DNA of 64,000 nucleotides from Rusavskia elegans (taxonomy: Eukaryota > Ascomycota > Lecanoromycetes > Teloschistales > Teloschistaceae), in assembly GCA_011316305.1 (NCBI GenBank), contig SAUG01000071.1:310001-374000 (forward strand). Direction: 5' to 3'. The position numbers were made by a program, and so were the translations under genes. Below are positions 43,423 to 54,927 of the stretch, piece by piece. The notes under the pieces were generated by a model. It was not told the DNA's origin. It ran no database searches and saw only the letters and a list, made by a program, of their open reading frames with translations. Numbering within the stretch: position 1 is the stretch's first letter; the number at the start of each line of letters is the position of its first letter.

Positions 43423-45140
43423 ATGTCAGGAATTGAGTGTGCAGGATTTGCAATCGCTGTCCTTCCTCTCGTCATTGAAGTGGCAAAGTCGTATAGAAAT
43501 GGGGTCGACAGCATCCGCGATGTTCTTTCGAAGTCTCGTCGAGATGAAGCACTCGAAGACTTCTATCAGGAACTGTGGATGGAGATGTACCTCCTGGACC
43601 GCCAGCTGCGAGATACGGTCGATTCCCTTCCAATCCTGACAGAAGACCGCAAAGCTAGCCTGCTGAAAGCGGAGAATTTGGAGCAATGGACACTCGAATC
43701 CGATGTGGCAGACGCTCTCCAAGAACACTTCAATTCCGAGACCGATCTCCAGGCATTCATGGTCATCATGGGGAAGATCGTACAGCTTCTTGCTCAGCTA
43801 ATAAAGGATGAGACGACTCATGTTGGTTCAAAGCACCTGGTGAGTGAACGATCTCCATGAGGGCTGAGGTTACCGTATAATACCTTACTATACAAATACC
43901 CAAGCATGCAAATCACGTGTATACCTGACATATCACGTCCGTTTAGGACCAGACAGGAATGTACCAGAAACTAAGAGCATTTGAGCAAGAGCGACGGAAT
44001 CAAACGACCTCCAGCACCGCCAAAGAACGCTTCAGATTCTGGAAGAAAGACAAAGACCGTAAAATGTGCTTGAAGGCCTTGCGGACATGGAACAAAAACC
44101 TCATGTGCCTGACCGAAGTTGCTCGCCGTGAACTCGTTCCAAGGAAGGCTCCAACTCCATCACGGACTGGCCCTCCGCCGCAGCTGCGTGAAGTCTCCAA
44201 GACGCTTTACAAAGCCCTTGCTCGCTACTGGAACTGCACCTGCCCGGCTTCTCATCAAGCGCACTTCTGTTTGAGCCCAAGAGAACTGTCACACGTCCAT
44301 TCTCCCTCGGATTTCCTATTTTCTACCCTGCCGGCAGGAGGCCATGAGCACCCCTCATGGACCCAGGGAACCGTACTGCTTCAGGCCAAGGAGGACGCTT
44401 CCAAATACGAGTGTGCTGCACTGAACCGCATTTGTGACGCGCTCCGTCAAGGCATGAGTAGCCAATGCTTGAACTTCCTTGTCGAGGATGCCGGCGATGA
44501 ACCAACCCTCGGGCAATTGCGCCCTCAGCCCAAACGGGCAACAATCCTCGAATCAGTGCCAGCAGTGTCCCTCCAAACTCTACTCTGCAACTCTCACCAC
44601 CTTCCGTTGATCGCCAAACGGAAACTCGCAGTCATCCTGTCACGGTCTCTGCTACAGCTACACGAAGGGCTCTGGCTGGGGAAAGAGTGGAGCAAGCAAC
44701 AGATCACCTTCTTCTACGCCACTTCCGATGACATTGATTACCAGCGGCCGTATGTGACCACCCGGTTCGATGCTACTGACCAAGCAGTACCCGACTTCAG
44801 CCTTTTCCACCGCAATGCAAGTATCCTCGCCTTGGGTATCTTGCTGATAGAGATCCACACCGGAAAACCTATCGAGATGTATCGATCCCCGAAAGACTTG
44901 CTCAACGGCACAGAGGTAAACGCAAACACGGACTGGACAGTGGCCGACCGAGTCGTTAAATCACTCGATGACTGCTCTCTTGGCTACAAGGACGCTATTC
45001 AGGCCTGTCTGGATACATCTTGGGTTCCAGCCGCACAGCGGGTCAGCTTGGACGACGAGCTTACGAGAAATGGTCTGTACAACGATGTCGTGCGACCACT
45101 CGAAGATGAGGTCCAGCATCTTTTCCGCGAGAGATTCTGA
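43423..45140 (+). CDS. DUF7580-type protein (pseudokinase-like C-terminus)
   Basis: Two exons, 43423-43839 and 43947-45140, joined by a 107-nt phase-0 intron (CACCTG|GTGAGTG...GTTTAG), give 536 residues. The N-terminus (MSGIECAGFAIAVLPLVIEV) is the helical start shared by fungal DUF7580 proteins and resembles HeLo-like domains. The C-terminal half looks like a kinase C-lobe without catalytic residues: KLAVILSRSLLQLHEGLWLG, then YVTTRFDA in the activation-loop position, then ASILALGILLIEIHTGKPIE as the alpha-F helix. No HRD or DFG is present. Such proteins often occur near incompatibility genes; a signalling or cell-death role is inferred from that. The model is intact. Confidence 0.8.
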
Positions 45141-47042
45141 GAAACGTCTGAAAGACATAGCGTTGCCATTGAGCATCTCGTGTCCTGTCTTCATTGGCAT
45201 CTGATCGAGTGGTCGCGATTTCAATCCTTCGATTTACCCCCCAAGTCGGAAGCAAGCTGCAGGACATTCATCCTATTGAGAGTCCTCCTCGCGTCTATAC
45301 CCGCCGTCGAAACAAGGAGTGTGACGATCTTCTAGCAGCACTACGAGTCATTCAAGGGAAGTCACTACATTTCGAGGTTCATGAGCGTTGAAATTTGAAC
45401 GCAATCAACGAAGCAAATACTTGATTACAGATGTTCAAGTAGAGACATAACTCAAGATACTGATTCGAAGTTCTACGAGTATCTTGGTGGATATCAATCC
45501 TAGCGATGGAAGCCGTTCCCACAGTCCAAACGCGAATATCACAAGCAATGTATCTTTTATATTCCTGGAGTCCATTCCCTTTTTCCTGCAGGCACGGGGC
45601 CTAGGATTCCTCTGGATTCCAGCATCACGCAAAAGACGAACCACAGTTACTAATCCCTTCAGTACGGCGCTAACCACGATTGCCGTGTTTAATGTGGTAC
45701 TGCCAGCATATATCATGAGCTCTGGCCCGTGTCAGGAATGATGAATGCGGACATTCGCATGCCTTTGATCTCCGTGGGGATTTATATAAGCCTAGTGCAA
45801 GACACGGTCCAACTGTCAAGGACAAGGATAGGAGTCCTGAAATAAGATGAAGCGGTTGTCAAAGGATGTCCAGTCAACTCTGCACGAGAGTTTCTTCCGA
45901 TCTCGTAGACTTACCTGCCCTACTTTGTGGAGTGGTGACCCTAAAAGCCGCCGTTGCGAAACCTCAGAGGTTACTCCGTGTGGCCAATCAAATTTTCCAA
46001 TCTTATTGGTGGAAAAGGCGAATGCCAACTCTTTCTTCCGCCGAATGTCACGCAATTCTGCAATCTCGTATCCAGAGGTTCAAAGCACGCCATGAAGACT
46101 CAGCTATAGTCGAAGAGACCTTCGCTGTTTCCAAAGACGGTCTTTGTCGCCTGTTTCAACCTCACCAAGCAATCCCAATACTAGGAATGCTCTGGTGAAT
46201 AGATCACCATGAAATCCAATGTCCAAAACATATGATCGAAGGAGTGACTCCCTTTGGAGTTCACTGGAATTGGTGATACCTCTCCTTCGAGGGCAGCTAC
46301 CGTCTTGTTACTCCGCATCATCAGTGGAGAAGCTACACTTCCTATTTGCTCTTCTCGTCTCCGCTTGCCTTGGCCTGATTTAAGACTGTTCGACATTGGG
46401 GAAAGCACTTCTACCTGCCTGCATTTGCTGTCACCCAACAGTCTAGGGACCAACAGGTTTCACGCATTCTATTATGGTACATGCTGTGATTGTGTGATCA
46501 ACCGCAAGCAGCTTGACATAATAGTTTGGAATGGACCTTTGGTCCAAAAGGGCGCGTAGTGAATCCGGGTACGCTGATGTGTGCAACTCTCTTGTAGCAA
46601 AGAACTACGGTAGACCTGTCACCGTCCTCCAGCGCTATTACTCGGTCATCCTTATGGCATAAGTTGTACACTTATCAGGGTTCAAGAGATGATAGTCGAC
46701 CAGATTTCGGCAACTCTGAGCTGGCCACTCCTCTTCTGAGCGAAAGTTTTGATTGGGTATGTTGTAGAACACTAATAGCCTGCATGAGCCGCCTTGCCAC
46801 TCGGGATTGCTGCCTGGTCTACTGAGAATGCATCTGTAATTATCGGGCGGAACATGCTCGACGACAACAGTGATCAGCAATGACTGATTCGGATGTCCCA
46901 GCAACCTTCTGCTTGCTTGCTTGCATGCCTTCCTTCTGTTCTGTGTACACAGATCTTTACGCCAGCCTTGTCAGAAGCGTGTAGCATCATCTTGTCAAGA
47001 TCAATAACAATCCATCATACAGACCATCGACCTCCGCTGCTC
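45141..47042. other. 1.9-kb intergenic stretch
   Basis: A TATATAAG element at 45785-45792 precedes plus-strand ORFs at 45847-46198, but neither frame has a recognisable family. It may be a lineage-specific gene or none. The right end is the HET promoter. Confidence 0.35.
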
Positions 47043-48857
47043 ATGGTCGTGGATCTCATGGACGGTTCCCTGGATGCCGGTGTCGCAGCCACTATGTTCA
47101 ATCATGCCCCGTTGGATCAATTTGAAGGGTTCATTCGACTGATCCAGATGCTTCCTGGTTCTTGCGAGGAGCCGATCCGCTGCGAGCTTATACACGCACC
47201 TATATCAAAAGTTAATTACGTCGCATTTTCCTACGAATGGGGCAGCTCAAAGAAGAGGCATTGCATCGAAATCAATGCCGGACAGTTTTACGTCACCACG
47301 AACCTCTACGACTTCCTCACGGCTGCGCAAAAGTCGGTGGGTAATACAAGGATCTGGATCGATGCTATCTGTATAGATCAGACCAATATACCGGAGCGCA
47401 ACGACCAAGTGAAGTGCATGGGCCAGATATATTCAATGGCTAAACAGGTCTGGGTCTGGCTTGGGCGTCCACTAGCCACGTTATCTGGACCGTCTTTTGT
47501 CGAAATGTTTGATCTCTCGACAGAAACCGGCGTACGCGATCCCCGACGAACTGGTTTTAAATTACAACGGTGGCGTCGCGAAAAGAACGAGGAATGGCAT
47601 CGGAAACTAATCCAGATCTGCAACCAAGGCTATTGGTCTCGTCTATGGGTCACCCAGGAATTTCTCAAGGCTCGGAGTATAGTCATCTGGATTGGAGACG
47701 ATCAAATCCCAGGCAAAGATTTCTGGTCTTTGATTGCTGGATCTTTGAATCCGTACTATGTTTATCCGGCGCATTGGGTACGTAAAAGAATCCAAGAAAG
47801 CGGCGCTTACGCGCTGTACCAATTGCGGACGTCGCTGCTCCAGGAAAGTGACGATGAAAGCAGTGAGGAAAGCGATGGCGTACAAGTGCTACGGCCTCTG
47901 GAACGACCTCTTCATGAAGTATTATTTCAACACTGTTCCAAAGACTGCTCGGACTGGCACGACAAAGTTTATGGGATCCTTAGTCTTGTTCGAGAGGGCG
48001 ACCGATTCCCCATCGACTATTCAAGTAATAAGGTTGATCTACTTATGGCGGTAGTTCGGTTCCAAACTACCGTTGACTGGTCACTCACGTGGAGTGCTGG
48101 CCTTGTTTTGACTGAAGTCCTGGATATTCCTGACACGGCACTGCTGCGTCACAGCCGCCAATGCCAGGGACTTGACGGGACCAAGGAGTGGAAAAGTCTT
48201 CACCTGTATAGAGTGGAGACTCGATCGGATAATTTCCTGCCTGACTCGCCCAAACCTTCATCGTTTGATAGGCCCAAATCCCCGCACTCGCCAAACATTC
48301 GGTCCTGTGCTGGACCGATCGAGCCGGATTCCCTACGAAGGATCTATCATCCAAGTTTGTTCGACACTGGACCGATGGCTGGAAGTGAGTGGATGGCGCA
48401 ACACGAGAAGGAGCATGAGGAGGAGCACGAGGATTGCCAGACGATGAATATAGAAGAGTGTCAATGCCACTTCTGTACCTCTATGGCACTCCCATTCCTT
48501 GCGCCCGGCGACGAGATATACGAGCTCCAAGGCGAAGATCATGAACCTGGGTTGGGAACTGAGCCACTCCTTGCACTTCGCCCCTCTCTTGACACGAAAT
48601 ACGGCTATCAGTTTCTCGGTTCGATCCGCTCGACGTCGCATGGTGGTTTTGTCCTTTTGCACGCATTACCCCAACTTGACGCTCCATACATTCTGGTCGA
48701 CCATCTAAGACACGACCCTGAAGATAATACACGTCTGCTGCTCGATTTAGACCCGCCTACGCTCTGTTTCTTCATCCGAGCCCTCGTACATAGAAGCTTT
48801 GCCAATGTAGTGACAAAAGATCCATACAGCAACATTTGCTCGCATGGAGACATGTAA
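47043..48857 (+). CDS. HET-domain (heterokaryon incompatibility) protein
   Basis: HET-domain proteins cause incompatibility cell death after fusion of unlike hyphae. A single exon of 604 residues from ATG 47043; ATG 47094 (MFNHAPLDQFEGFIRLIQML) is an equally good start. The domain is complete in order: FIRLIQMLPGS, YVAFSYEWGSSKK (the Y-x-A-x-S-Y-x-W-G block), TNLYDFLTAAQ, IWIDAICIDQTNIPERNDQV, YSMAKQVWVWLG, and YWSRLWVTQEFLKAR (the RxWTxQE-type block). The C-terminal half has HDKVYGILSLVREGDRFPIDY, typical of the region after HET, and acidic His/Glu-rich stretches. There is no NACHT or repeat domain, so it is a HET-only effector. Intact. Confidence 0.88.
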   Translation: MVVDLMDGSLDAGVAATMFNHAPLDQFEGFIRLIQMLPGSCEEPIRCELIHAPISKVNYVAFSYEWGSSKKRHCIEINAGQFYVTTNLYDFLTAAQKSVGNTRIWIDAICIDQTNIPERNDQVKCMGQIYSMAKQVWVWLGRPLATLSGPSFVEMFDLSTETGVRDPRRTGFKLQRWRREKNEEWHRKLIQICNQGYWSRLWVTQEFLKARSIVIWIGDDQIPGKDFWSLIAGSLNPYYVYPAHWVRKRIQESGAYALYQLRTSLLQESDDESSEESDGVQVLRPLERPLHEVLFQHCSKDCSDWHDKVYGILSLVREGDRFPIDYSSNKVDLLMAVVRFQTTVDWSLTWSAGLVLTEVLDIPDTALLRHSRQCQGLDGTKEWKSLHLYRVETRSDNFLPDSPKPSSFDRPKSPHSPNIRSCAGPIEPDSLRRIYHPSLFDTGPMAGSEWMAQHEKEHEEEHEDCQTMNIEECQCHFCTSMALPFLAPGDEIYELQGEDHEPGLGTEPLLALRPSLDTKYGYQFLGSIRSTSHGGFVLLHALPQLDAPYILVDHLRHDPEDNTRLLLDLDPPTLCFFIRALVHRSFANVVTKDPYSNICSHGDM

Positions 48858-49834
48858 TGGATGGTGCGGGATCGTGGACGGCCGTTGGCGAAAGGGTGGA
48901 GCAATGGATTGACTCGTACAGAGCTACGGAAATATGCCATTGATTCAAGATCAAAACACTACCAAGCGTTTTTGCGTATAGGGGCGAAACGCAAACGGTA
49001 CTAGCTTAGACACTTACGTCCACTCCCCGTGGTAGCTTGTTTTCATGCTTTTCTATGTAGGCTACAATAAAACAGGATGATATGGATCCACGAAGCTTTC
49101 CGATGCTGGTTATGGGATGTCTACACCGAATGCACCAGTTGTATCATCTCTCGTTCATACCAAACGCCACCTCAGCAATGGGAATCATATAAAGGATCGA
49201 TATACTACCTCCCTGACCAGTAAGATAGCGATCCGATGTCTTGATTGACACCATGGTAGAATAGCCCAACCAGGGTGTTCTACACGCACGTTCTCAGTAG
49301 CCACCCGGCAACGCCGAAACTAGGGTTATAGCGACGCGGAACCAATTTTGACCTTCCCAAAAGGTATGAACACCCTTTTGAGTGGCGATGTGCAAGGGGA
49401 CACTATATTCATGACATCCAACTCAACGATCAATGAGCCGGCGCACTTCCCAAGAACGGACGGCGTGGATTCTAAAGAACTGTTGATAGACGCAATGATG
49501 CAGATGCAATAACGAAAGGGGTATACTCATCCTACGCGAAGAGAAGAGAAGAGATCCACTCTGTCGACGTCTTCGGTGATGCAGTATCTGAATGGATCGG
49601 AGCAGTGCTGCTAAGAATGGAGTGAAGAGATGAATCAGTCTCTTTTCACTACCTTCGTATCTTCTTTTCCGGAATTTTCATGCTGATGTGCCACACCACC
49701 TTTTGCCTCCCCCATTCCGATAGTGGACTTGCCAAGTTCCGAATCAAGCTCTACTGAGGAGTGATTCAGCATATCCTCATACAAAGACCGCCTTAATAAC
49801 ATAGGAAAGTATTGTACGACTAGATAGTTGCTTT
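48858..49834. other. Intergenic 3' of the HET gene
   Basis: No gene was seen. Opposite-strand frames over the HET gene end here. Confidence 0.5.
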
Positions 49835-50155
49835 CTAAAACGCCTCCTTCGACTTCTCCAGGATCTCCTCTTCTAAAAGCCTGGTAGACTTCTCCGGCAA
49901 CTTCTTTTCTATTCTCTTGGCTTCTTCTTCGTCCATGGCGTCACCATCACTTTCGGTGAAGGTATCAGGACTAGAATCGTCGCAATGGAGGCTATAGCGG
50001 TTTCGGAAAGTAAACCCAAGGTCATCGCCGTTGTCATCGAATGTTCTAGCTCTCCTTTTCCCAGCATTCTCAGCTGTCTGGTAAAGAAAGGGAGTAATCT
50101 TTTCAAATACTTCCTTGCTCTGAAGGAACCCAGCAGACTTTCTTGAACGTGAATC
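49835..50155 (-). CDS. Possible terminal exon of an uncharacterised gene
   Basis: This frame is open from an acceptor-like CTGCAG (50161-50156) to TAG at 49835-49837. It reads like real protein: FLQSKEVFEKITPFLYQTAE, then acidic residues, then a charged amphipathic end, EEEILEKSKEAF. The neighbouring minus-strand frame (50393-50175; GNGWVVEPDWMVTMHMW) could be an upstream exon, but no donor in the right phase was found. No family is recognised. Confidence 0.3.
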   Translation of the reverse strand, partial: DSRSRKSAGFLQSKEVFEKITPFLYQTAENAGKRRARTFDDNGDDLGFTFRNRYSLHCDDSSPDTFTESDGDAMDEEEAKRIEKKLPEKSTRLLEEEILEKSKEAF

Positions 50156-50393
50156 TGCAGCAACTCACAAGAACCTATTCTGGAAGGAAGAGAGTAGGTG
50201 GCGGCGGCGGCAGCAGAGGAGGCACCTCAATCACTGCAACGCTTGTTTTATCCGGTTCAGATATCAGCCACATGTGCATAGTAACCATCCAATCTGGTTC
50301 AACTACCCACCCATTCCCGTGCTTGCGGATAACCTGTGATTGCGTGGAGTATGTCTCGCTGCTCGACAATATGTAGCAAGTCATGTAATCCAC

Positions 50394-51653
50394 CCCAAGC
50401 GGAGGGCGGTGTCCCTTCGAATTGAACTAAGGGGCCTCCTGATGGAACATCCCAATATCAAATCCCTAGTAACACCTTCCAAACCACACTAAGATCCCAA
50501 CGAAAGACGATCGAAGCACCGAAGTACCAACACAAATCTCGAGCGCAGGGCCAAAGGTCCTGCTGTGGCGTTCATTGATCTCATTTAAAGCAAATGGAGC
50601 TTCCGCTGACTTGGACCACCCCCTAGAACAAAAATGAGGTTCAATGAAAGCTAGTCCAAGGGGATGGTTTACCGAATCGATCCGAATCGCTCAGGTACGG
50701 ATCTTCTGGTTAGTAGACGATAAGGTGGCAAGAAGGGGGGTGTTGAAAAGTGTCCGTCTATGACAATGGATACGTGAAAGCTATGACTTCTATGTGCAAA
50801 GAACGAAAGTAGCCAGATGATACTTCGTCAATAGGAATGGATTGTATGATTCGCTCGCACGCCAAGTCATTATGTTCACGGATATGAGAGGTAACAATAT
50901 TGTAAGGACTGATTGTGCAGCTGGTACAAAGAGCGCAAAGAGCGAATAGGCTCGGGAAACTAACATGTTGGCTGCCGGATGCCGCACACTTAGCGCACTG
51001 CAGTGATACTTCGAGGTTCCTCCAGGCCACCATTACAAAGGTCGATGATGCAACAGACATCTTGTCCGTGCTTATCCGACCATTATGGTCCCGAGGTAGG
51101 CGGTCTTTGGCACGATAGGTTCGAAACGTTTGGGGATGATGTCAATATCGGCGGTAGAAGAGCAAAGACAAAATTCTAGAGTGGTGGAAGTTGTTTGATC
51201 GATATATGAGGCCTTGTATGATGTTTGGCGTTTTGAATGTGTCGCTGTGATACCGGATGGGGAGCACAGCTATTGGCTGAGGGATGTTGTATACCCCCAT
51301 CACAAGCTTTTGCCGTGGACGTTATTCAAGTTGTTGCTATCCATAGCCCTTCCCTTTTATGTGTTTGAGTCCAGTTATTGGGTGAAGTGGTAACATTAAG
51401 AGCCTTGTGATGCTTTCTCGTTGCAATCGTTGAGAGCCAATACTTGCCCTTCAAGCTTCGACATCACCTTCGCTCCACCCAGTAGATCATTTCGTTTCTT
51501 CGACATTGCCTAGACGATTGGGCGAACCTATGCAGCCCCCTGATGTCAGCTTCGAGCGTGTATACTGTGTCGACCATGACTATCATGTCTCATATATGCC
51601 AAAGGCCCGTAAGAGCAATGTGATGAAAACGGTGACTTGGTGTGCCAACAACT
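50394..51653. other. Intergenic, nothing recognised
   Basis: Short ORFs without family features. The 3' flank of the GCIP-like gene lies at the right end. Confidence 0.5.
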
Positions 51654-52907
51654 TCAATCAAGACGCAGACCTTGATGTCTTTGAAAAAGCTTCAATTCCT
51701 CCTCCGGTATCCCTCCACCAACCTCCTTTACCCTAGCAATCCATTTGCCACTCCACTCCGTGAACTCATCTTCCTCTTCATTCCACCCTTTCTTCACCCC
51801 ATCCACACATCTGCATGCCATGGTCGTCATGAGCTCCATCTTCCCTTGCACTAAATTCGGAGCTCGATCGTACAGCACATCCGCAAGATCGTCGGTCGCG
51901 GTTGAGAAGTCTCCGCAAAATGCTAGCATGTCGCTGAATTTTTTGACTTGGTGCCATGGGTGAAGGGAGGAGATGGGATCGAGACGGGTGAAGGGTGGGT
52001 AGGTGGAGATGCGGCGTTTGCGGAGGGCGGGGTAGAGCATTTTTATGAGTTTGAGGATTTTGAGGATTTTGGCTTTGGCGCCGTGGATATCTGTGGGTTG
52101 TGAATGTTCTGTTGGTGGCGGTTGACTGATGCTTTGAAGCTCTGTGTCGTTAGCGTTAATTGGATGCTTCATCTCGTTCCCCTGGACACCATCGATGCCC
52201 TTCTGCTGCTTATTTACTGCTTCTCCGCTGATCACTTGTCTACTCCTTTCCTCCTCGGGCTCACTGTCAACGTCCATATCGAAGTCATCCTCCGCATCAG
52301 GATCCCATCCCTCCAGTTCGTCAATAGCATCTTTGATCAAGGCCTCCCACTCCTTGGCCTTGTCCATCGCGACGCCAACAATCCCTACCTTTGCAGTCGC
52401 GAGCATCCGATCACATACACTCCAGACCTGTCCCGTTACCTGCAGAATATCTTCCCTCTTGCCCACAGATTCTTCGAATTGTTTCAAGCCTTCTGTGTCC
52501 GCAAATTCGGCCATACCTTCGATGTCGTCTACCAAATGGCGAATCGCTGACACGAGATCTCGCAATTGATTGCGCACCTCGTTCTGCATTATGTTGCCGT
52601 ACACATCTGATGAACATGTCTCGTAAACAGTCATCAGACCTGGTAGGCATTCAACAGATATGGAAGCAAAGGTTGAGGCAATGGCAGAGGGCGTGAACGG
52701 CTTGTTGAGGAGCAATAGTGATAGCTTGGTGCCTTGCGCACGAAGAACTGAAGTTGAATCATGGAGAAGTGCAAGCGCGTTTGGTGGGTTGGAAATGCTG
52801 GTTTTGTCGGGAGTGAGGTTGGAAAGCTGGTCGGAGAAGCTTCTGAGGAGGATCTTAAGTGTTCCCAATGGCGTGCTGAGTACACCGGAAGATAAAGGAG
52901 ATGACAT
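51654..52907 (-). CDS. CCNDBP1/GCIP-like protein
   Basis: A single exon of 417 residues from ATG 52907 (MSSPLSSGVLSTPLGTLKIL). It is helical throughout and matches the Grap2/cyclin-D-interacting protein (GCIP) family, which animal studies link to cyclin D binding and cell-cycle control; the fungal role is unknown. Recognisable blocks are the first amphipathic bundle (LKILLRSFSDQLSNL, GTKLSLLLLNKPF), VRNQLRDLVSAIRHLVDDIE, GQVWSVCDRM, MDKAKEWEALIKDAIDELEG, then an acidic linker (DAEDDFDMDVDSEPEEE), and KILKLIKMLYPALRKRRI followed by KFSDMLAFCGDFSTATDDLA. The length is close to fungal members. Divergent from ARP6. Confidence 0.75.
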   Translation of the reverse strand: MSSPLSSGVLSTPLGTLKILLRSFSDQLSNLTPDKTSISNPPNALALLHDSTSVLRAQGTKLSLLLLNKPFTPSAIASTFASISVECLPGLMTVYETCSSDVYGNIMQNEVRNQLRDLVSAIRHLVDDIEGMAEFADTEGLKQFEESVGKREDILQVTGQVWSVCDRMLATAKVGIVGVAMDKAKEWEALIKDAIDELEGWDPDAEDDFDMDVDSEPEEERSRQVISGEAVNKQQKGIDGVQGNEMKHPINANDTELQSISQPPPTEHSQPTDIHGAKAKILKILKLIKMLYPALRKRRISTYPPFTRLDPISSLHPWHQVKKFSDMLAFCGDFSTATDDLADVLYDRAPNLVQGKMELMTTMACRCVDGVKKGWNEEEDEFTEWSGKWIARVKEVGGGIPEEELKLFQRHQGLRLD

Positions 52908-53373
52908 GGTTTCTTGACGTGTTCTTTTGTAGATGGTTGGACGACACCACGAGAATCTCATAGACGTTTCCAGCAGTTTATGTCGCAACATTTGCCTCTG
53001 GCGAACTTAGCTTCTTACCGGCTACTGGGAGCGCAGCCGAGGAGCCTGGACTTTCAAATATGGGTACAATGTAACTCATCAAGCTTGAAAGTATAAGTAT
53101 GGAGAATTTACATACTGTACTGAGGAACGTCTTATACTACAATGAAAGGAATGGGAATCAGGCATCAAAATTCCTCGGAGGAAGAACTCAGGTCTGGTGC
53201 CATTCTGTGGGGATACCAAGAAAAGCTGCATAAGAGGACTAGCGTTATTTTGAATTGAACCGAGGTTTTGCCAGCATGCAGCCTCTCGCTTAGTAAGCAG
53301 CCGCGACAAAAAGCTATCTTACCCATCAAATCTTCCAAAAGGCGCGCATCATTGCTGGATTTTCCTGACTTCG
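52908..53373. promoter_or_regulatory. Shared GCIP-like/ARP6 divergent promoter
   Basis: 466 bp between opposing start codons. No strong TATA box or other motif was seen. Confidence 0.35.
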
Positions 53374-54927
53374 ATGCCTCGCCGAAGCGCTGTCCATGAG
53401 AAGACGCTCCCCGACAGAACTCTTGTCGTAGACAATGGTGCCTACACGATCAAAGCAGGCTTTTCTTCTCCGTCCCCAAGTCTAGAGGATTGCCTTACCA
53501 TACCCAATTGCTTAGCACGTGAGCGTGACAAGAAGATATGGGTTGGCAGCGAAACCGAAAGCATCCGCGATTTTGGGGAGGTGGCTTTTCGCAGACCGGT
53601 GGAGAAGGGGTATCTGGTTAACTGGGAAGCGGAGAAGGCCATTTGGGATTCAATGTTCTTGACGCAGAAGTCGAGATTGCATGTATGTGAGTAAGACTTT
53701 CGTGGCTTGCAATACAAGATGCTGAGGACATACAGTGTGATCCTCATGATACCAACTTGATCCTCACCGAGGCTCCAAACACGACAGCTGCTTTGCAGAC
53801 GAATTGTGATCAGGTCGTTTTTGAGGAATATGAGTTCGCTTCTTACAGTAGACATATCGGTAAGAGAATTCTCGATGCACTGATTGATCAGCGCCATGTT
53901 CATGATATGTCCAGGTCCATCGCTGAACGCCTATCATGATATCCAAAATCTTTTCGGCGAACCACCAAGAGGCAGCCACCTTCCTGCAGTACCAGCAGAG
54001 TGTCTTTTGGTGATTGACTCTGGCTTCTCTCATTCAACGGTGACACCGCTCTACAAAGCCCGCCCAATTCAGCAAGCTGTTCGCCGTCTGGATGTTGGTG
54101 GCAAACTACTAACAAACTACCTCAAAGAATTGCTTTCGATCCGTCATTACAACCTCATGAACGAAGAACAGCTTGTCAACGAAGCGAAAGAAAAGGTCTG
54201 TTTCGTCAGTAATTCTTTCAGGCAAGATCTCGAGAGAACTTGGAAAGGTACGTCGAGGAAAGGTAGAGAAGCACAGGCGAATGACACGGATATCGTGGTT
54301 GATTACGTCCTTCCCGATTACAATGCCGGCATCCATGGCTACATGCGCCTTCATGACCCATCCTTGGCTGCCAAGGTGAAGAAGATGGGCGCCATGGCGA
54401 ACCCTGGTGGTGTGGTAGAAGATTTCATGACACTGGGCAACGAGAGATTTGCCGTTCCAGAACTGCTTTTCAACCCTGGGGATGTGGGAATGAAGGAAGC
54501 CGGATTGTCAGAGACAGTATTGCAGAGTCTTGGGGGATTGCCGCCAGGATTATGGCCGGCCATGCTGGCAAATATCCTTGTCGTGGGAGGGAATTGTTTG
54601 ATTGATGGGTTCATGGAGAGATTGTAAGTATCGATCAAGCAAGAAAGGACAGACGTTAATGATCTTTCCAGAGAGGCAGAGATCCGGCAACTTGCACCCA
54701 CGGAGTGTCTTGTCAGGATTGCGAAAGCAACAGAGTAAGGCCGAACCCTACTACGATGCAAGCGATGCCTAACCTTTGACAGTCCAATCAAAGCAACTTG
54801 GTTAGGTGGAGCTTACATGGCTGCTGATTCAGCGGCACTGAAAGCGAGGCAGGTAACCAGACAGGAGTATCTCGAACACGGGAGCGGATGGCTCTCAAGG
54901 GTATTTGCTGGGACGACTACAAGATAA
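53374..54927 (+). CDS. ARP6: ARP6, actin-related protein of the SWR1 complex
   Basis: Arp6 is a nuclear actin-related protein that helps SWR1 exchange H2A.Z into chromatin. Five exons, 53374-53682, 53736-53859, 53915-54623, 54672-54734 and 54783-54927, give 449 residues, close to the 438 of yeast. The introns are 48-55 nt, GT-AG, with phases 0, 1, 2 and 2. The actin-fold phosphate loop is TLVVDNGAYTIKAGF. LVIDSGFSHSTVTPL is the second phosphate-binding strand, and RRLDVGGKLLTNYLKELL follows as in Arp6 proteins. LANILVVGGNCLIDGFMERL is the adenosine-side motif, and ATWLGGAYMAAD sits near the C-terminus. All exon joins restore conserved actin blocks. No lesion is visible. Confidence 0.92.

Noticed and set aside
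45435..45741. Opposed 85-93-residue ORFs with hydrophobic stretches
   Set aside because: Neither strand shows a recognisable family, promoter pairing or splice context.
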